From NCBI GenBank assembly GCA_903870415.1, contig CAIQDA010000192.1:1-54760 (forward strand): a DNA stretch of 54,760 bases. Direction: 5' to 3'. This DNA comes from an uncultured delta proteobacterium. Lineage in GTDB: Bacteria > Myxococcota_A > Polyangia > Polyangiales > Polyangiaceae. Shown here piece by piece: positions 50,944-54,760 of this stretch. Made by a program: the position numbers and the translations under genes. The notes under the pieces are model-generated. The model saw nothing but the letters and a program-made list of their open reading frames with translations, was not told the DNA's origin and made no database searches. Positions within the stretch are counted from its first letter, which is position 1, and every line of letters starts with the position of its first letter.

Positions 50944-52071
50944 ATGAGTTCGCCCGCATCCGTGCGCCCCGCGCTGCAGTTCAAGGTTCAGCCCGAAGAC
51001 TTCTTCGTGGAGGAAATTCCGGCCTTTGAGGCGTCCGGCGTGGGTGATCACCTCTACGTGCACTTGCGCAAGACGAACCGCGGGACGGAAGAAGTGTTGC
51101 GGGCCGTGGCTCGCGCGCTCGGGGCTGACGCGCGAGACGCAAGCGCGGCGGGTCTCAAAGACGTGAGGTCGGTGTCCACGCAATGGATAAGCGTTCCGTT
51201 GCCGGCGGGTGCGCGCGGCGTCGAGGTCGAAGAACGGGCGAAAGCGCTTGCGCTCGAAGGCGTGGAAATTCTCGAGACCAAGCGTCACAACCACAAGCTC
51301 AGGACGGGGCTCCTTCAGGGCAACCGCTTCACCGTGCTGCTGCGAGGCGCCCGCGCCGAAGACGTCGCGACCATCGACGCCGAACTATCGCGTCTGTCTC
51401 AGGGAATCCCAAACGCATACGGCGTGCAACGCTTCCGCCAAGACGGCTCCAATGTGGCGCGCGCCAAGAGCTGGCTTTGCGAAGGCGGTCCGGCCCCGCG
51501 CGACAAGCGTCAGCGGCGCTTCGAGTTCTCCGTGCTTCAGTCCGAGGGGTTCAATCGCTTTCTTCAAGCGCGCGTAGACGCCGGGACTTGGCGCACGCCG
51601 CTCCTTGGCGATTGGCTCGAAAAGACAGCAACCGGCGGCGTATTTCGCTGTGACGACGTAGCCGTCGACGGTCCTCGCGCCGAAGCCGGAGAGGTTATCG
51701 TCACAGGGCCGATGTTCGGTTCGAAGATGCGTCGCGCGGAGCACGAGGTTGGCGAGCTTGAGCGATCCATCTGCGCCGACGTGTTTGGTGCGGACTTCGA
51801 CTTTGTCCGCGCCTCGGGCCTTGGCGAAGGCACACGGCGCGGCCTCGTGCTTCAGCCTGAGTCGCTCACCTGGACATGGGAGCAGCAGCCAAATGATTCA
51901 GCGGGCGTTCTCTCTGTGCGCTTCGTGCTACCGAAAGGCGCCTATGCCACGACCGTGCTCGGCGCGGTGTTTGACCTGATCGAAACCAAGGACACCCCCT
52001 CGGCATCGGTCAAGCCGGCACCCGAAGAAGCCGGCAGCGAACAAGACGAATCTTTCGAGACAAGCCCATGA
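50944..52071 (+). CDS. truD: tRNA pseudouridine(13) synthase
   Basis: FKVQPEDFFVEEIPAFEASGVGDHLYVHLRKTNRGTEEVLRAVARALG...AGLKDVRSVSTQWISV. Confidence 0.93.
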   Translation: MSSPASVRPALQFKVQPEDFFVEEIPAFEASGVGDHLYVHLRKTNRGTEEVLRAVARALGADARDASAAGLKDVRSVSTQWISVPLPAGARGVEVEERAKALALEGVEILETKRHNHKLRTGLLQGNRFTVLLRGARAEDVATIDAELSRLSQGIPNAYGVQRFRQDGSNVARAKSWLCEGGPAPRDKRQRRFEFSVLQSEGFNRFLQARVDAGTWRTPLLGDWLEKTATGGVFRCDDVAVDGPRAEAGEVIVTGPMFGSKMRRAEHEVGELERSICADVFGADFDFVRASGLGEGTRRGLVLQPESLTWTWEQQPNDSAGVLSVRFVLPKGAYATTVLGAVFDLIETKDTPSASVKPAPEEAGSEQDESFETSP

Positions 52072-52748
52072 TCGAACGTTTGAAGAGTGCAATGGTCGGC
52101 GCTGGCGCCGAGTGGGTTCTTTGGCTCATGCTCGGCCTGAGCGTCATCTCGCTCGCCATCATGCTTGAGCGCGCATGGCTGTATTATACACTCAGCGATG
52201 ACGTCGAAGCGCTGATGCGTGACCTCGCGAAGTTGCTTCGTGGCGGTGACCTCAAGGGTGCCAAGGCGCGTCTCGAGCTGTCCGCAAGCTCGGAGGCGGC
52301 CGTTGTGGGTGCAGGCCTCGCGGAAGCGGACCTTGGTTCTGCGTCGGTCGAAGAGGCCATGGCGGGCGCTCAATCGCTTCAGCGAATCAAGCTCGAGCGT
52401 CGCCTCGCGTTTCTCGGAACCGTGGGAAACAACGCGCCATTCATTGGGCTTCTCGGCACGGTCATCGGCATCGTCGGCGCGTTCGACGAACTCGGCAAAG
52501 CCTCGCAAGCTCCCGCTCAAGGTGCAGCTTCCGCCGCCGCAGGGGCCCTCGCACCGCAAGCGGTCATGACCAACATCGCCGAAGCGCTCGTCGCCACGGC
52601 GGTGGGTCTCGTCGTCGCCATCCCTGCGGTGGCCGCGTACAACATCTTCATGCGCCAGGTGAAAGAGACCTCGGCGAATACCGACGCCCTCGGGCACGTG
52701 CTCCTCGCGCACCTCAAGAGCAACGGCTCCGGCGCGGAGAAAGCCTGA
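52068..52748 (+). CDS. exbB: MotA/TolQ/ExbB proton channel family protein
   Basis: LAFLGTVGNNAPFIGLLGTVIGIVGAF; VMTNIAEALVATAVGLVVAIPAVAAYN; ATGA overlap with truD. Confidence 0.93.
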   Translation: MIERLKSAMVGAGAEWVLWLMLGLSVISLAIMLERAWLYYTLSDDVEALMRDLAKLLRGGDLKGAKARLELSASSEAAVVGAGLAEADLGSASVEEAMAGAQSLQRIKLERRLAFLGTVGNNAPFIGLLGTVIGIVGAFDELGKASQAPAQGAASAAAGALAPQAVMTNIAEALVATAVGLVVAIPAVAAYNIFMRQVKETSANTDALGHVLLAHLKSNGSGAEKA

Positions 52749-52749
52749 C

Positions 52750-53199
52750 ATGGCTGGCGGAGCTTCCGGCGATGGCGACGAGGCGATTGTCGGCATCAAC
52801 GTCACGCCGCTTGTCGACATCACGCTCGTGCTCCTCATCATCTTCATGGTGACGGCGCGCATCATCGTCTCCCAGTCGGTCCCGATGGACTTGCCCAAGG
52901 CCGCAAGCGGCACCGACGTGCAGGTCGTCTTCAGTGCGGTCATCGGTGCCGACGGCAAGCTCCAGGTCGACTCGAAGTTCGTGCCCGACGACGACGCGGT
53001 TTTCGCCCTCGCTCGCGAAGCCCACACCAAGAATCCCGAGCTGCGTGCGGTCATCAAGGCCGACTCGGCGATTGCGCACGGTCGCGTGATTCATATTCTC
53101 GACCTCTTGAAGCAGGCGGGAATTTCGAAGATCGCATTCGGTGTCTCTCCTACGGCCGCACAACCTGGCGCAGCGCTTCCCAAGCCGGCTAAGCCATGA
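52750..53199 (+). CDS. exbD: ExbD/TolR family protein
   Basis: INVTPLVDITLVLLIIFMVTARII. Confidence 0.93.
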   Translation: MAGGASGDGDEAIVGINVTPLVDITLVLLIIFMVTARIIVSQSVPMDLPKAASGTDVQVVFSAVIGADGKLQVDSKFVPDDDAVFALAREAHTKNPELRAVIKADSAIAHGRVIHILDLLKQAGISKIAFGVSPTAAQPGAALPKPAKP

Positions 53200-53235
53200 C
53201 GTATTGGCGAAGTACTACCGCCTAAGGACGCCGTA

Positions 53236-54090
53236 TTGAGCACGTCTGCTGTCATGCCGTCCCCGATGAATCACGAGGAAAAACCCTCGGGATTTGAGGC
53301 GCTGGTCGCCATCGAGGTAAGGTCGCGTCGTCTCCTCGCGGCGGCGTTCGTTGTCGCCATTGCGTTGCACGGCGCGGGGGCTGCAAGGGCCGCAGCGATT
53401 CCAGTCGAAGTTCGCGCTTGGGCTCTCGGCGTCCAAACGTTCGTTCACGAGCGCCTATGGTCGGAGGTCGACCTCGAGCCGCCGAAGCCGCCCGAAGTTC
53501 CAAAACCTGACGAGCCTGAGCCTCCGAAGATCGAAGAGCCGAAGCTCCCAGAACCTGAGCCGCCGCCTCCCGAGGCGCCCACTCCGCCCGCAGCTCCCGA
53601 GGCCGCGCAAGCTGGGCAAATCTTGGCAGCGGAAGGTCCCGCGGACGGCCCTGTCGATTTGTCGAACGCGTTCGTTCAAGGAACTGGCGAGGCGTACGCC
53701 GGCGGTTCCACGCACAAAGACGGTACGGCCACGACGGCGGTCACGAGCCCGCACGCGGTGGCGGGAGGCGTCGTCGGCGGGACGGGGGTCGTGGTGGCTC
53801 CGACGCAAAACCTCTCGCGAAAAGCTGCCGACCTAGGGTCAAGCAACTGGGACTGTTCGTTCCCCGCGGAGGCCGATCTTGACCAGGTCGACGACGCGTA
53901 TGTGTCGATCCAATACACGGTATCACCGGAAGGCCGCGTGAGTGACGTCAAGGTGCTCACCGACCCGGGCCACGGATTTGGACGCGCTGCGAAGACGTGC
54001 GCGAAGCTCCGTCGCTACGAAGCCGCACTCGACGCCGCCGGAAAGCCCACGAGCGAAGTGAAGCTCGCGAACGTTCACTTCACTCGCTGA
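53236..54090 (+). CDS. tonB: TonB-family energy transducer
   Basis: N-terminal TM, Pro/Glu-rich linker (PPKPPEVPKPDEPEPPKIEEPK), TonB_C-like end (YVSIQYTVSPEGRVSDVKVLTDPGHGFG). Confidence 0.85.
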   Translation: MSTSAVMPSPMNHEEKPSGFEALVAIEVRSRRLLAAAFVVAIALHGAGAARAAAIPVEVRAWALGVQTFVHERLWSEVDLEPPKPPEVPKPDEPEPPKIEEPKLPEPEPPPPEAPTPPAAPEAAQAGQILAAEGPADGPVDLSNAFVQGTGEAYAGGSTHKDGTATTAVTSPHAVAGGVVGGTGVVVAPTQNLSRKAADLGSSNWDCSFPAEADLDQVDDAYVSIQYTVSPEGRVSDVKVLTDPGHGFGRAAKTCAKLRRYEAALDAAGKPTSEVKLANVHFTR

Positions 54091-54760
54091 AGCGCGCGAC
54101 GCAGCGGGGCGGGAGAAAGCAAGACGGGAAGAGAGAGCGGGCGCGGGGCTTGTTTGGCGCCATGAAGCGTTCGCGCGGAAGCATGCGGCCTCGGGTGCGG
54201 GGCGGCGGATCCGCGCTTCGGCCTGCGTGGTCCTCGCCTTTGTCGCGGGGCTTGCGTGCCTGACCTGCGGGCCTTGTCGCTTGCTCCGTTTGGCCTTCGC
54301 GACGTGCTTCGGCGCGGCGCATGGCTGCTGTTCCGTTTTTTTTGTTTGGGTTTGTTACGGGAGATCGCCTCGCCGCGTGACTTGCCTCGGCGCTCCGCCG
54401 CATCTTCGGCTCCGGTCCTCAGGCCTCCGCGACGGCTCCGCCACTCCCGCCCCCGTTGCCACTTGGAGAGCGGAACGCTTCGGGGCCTTTGTGATGGGGA
54501 TAGAGAGATGGAGAATGAAGAGAGAGACGCGAGGCGGGCGCGGGCGTGGGGGCGGGTCCGCTGCTGCGGGCTGCCCGACGAAGCCGGAAGCGCGGAGCGG
54601 CATGGTCACGAAGCGCGGCGTGATGCGATGCGTTCTCGGCACAGCTGTCATGTTCATCGACGGAGCACGTCGAAGTGGCCCGCCGCTTCAGCGAGCACCA
54701 ACCCGCAATCGTGAAGTGCCGCGATGCACGGGCCGGCGAAGGAGGTTTGCAGCCCGCAGC

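Overview
High-GC chromosomal window with gene families and architectures typical of Myxococcota/Deltaproteobacteria (taxonomic placement is inference). It is densely packed with housekeeping genes, and I saw no phage, IS element, CRISPR array, rRNA or tRNA. Recognisable loci: hpd-hmgA (tyrosine catabolism), pyrG-acyP, a glucosaminidase-pseB-pseC operon next to cheY-cheX-cheX, rsmG, a Clp-type double AAA+ protein, ppk1 coupled to a REC-DUF4388-J-like gene, a full ISC Fe-S operon (MerR-iscS-iscU-iscA-hscB-hscA-fdx), dcd, manC, uppP, an M13 peptidase, rseP, plsC, truD and exbB-exbD-tonB. The signals I rank highest: (1) a dispersed 11-bp interrupted palindrome TGYA-N3-TRCA, found 30 times by manual scan against roughly one expected from base composition, in two codon registers plus one intergenic and one gene-junction copy; (2) an ISC operon headed by a Cys/His-rich MerR-family regulator instead of IscR, with a 28-bp near-perfect dyad directly upstream; (3) a bacterial PRMT-like methyltransferase with the double-E loop spacing; (4) a 59-aa membrane ORF, absent from the supplied ORF track, that overlaps both ppk1 and the REC-DUF4388-J gene; (5) a Clp ATPase whose D1 module looks catalytically degenerate. 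Counts were made by eye and need computational confirmation.
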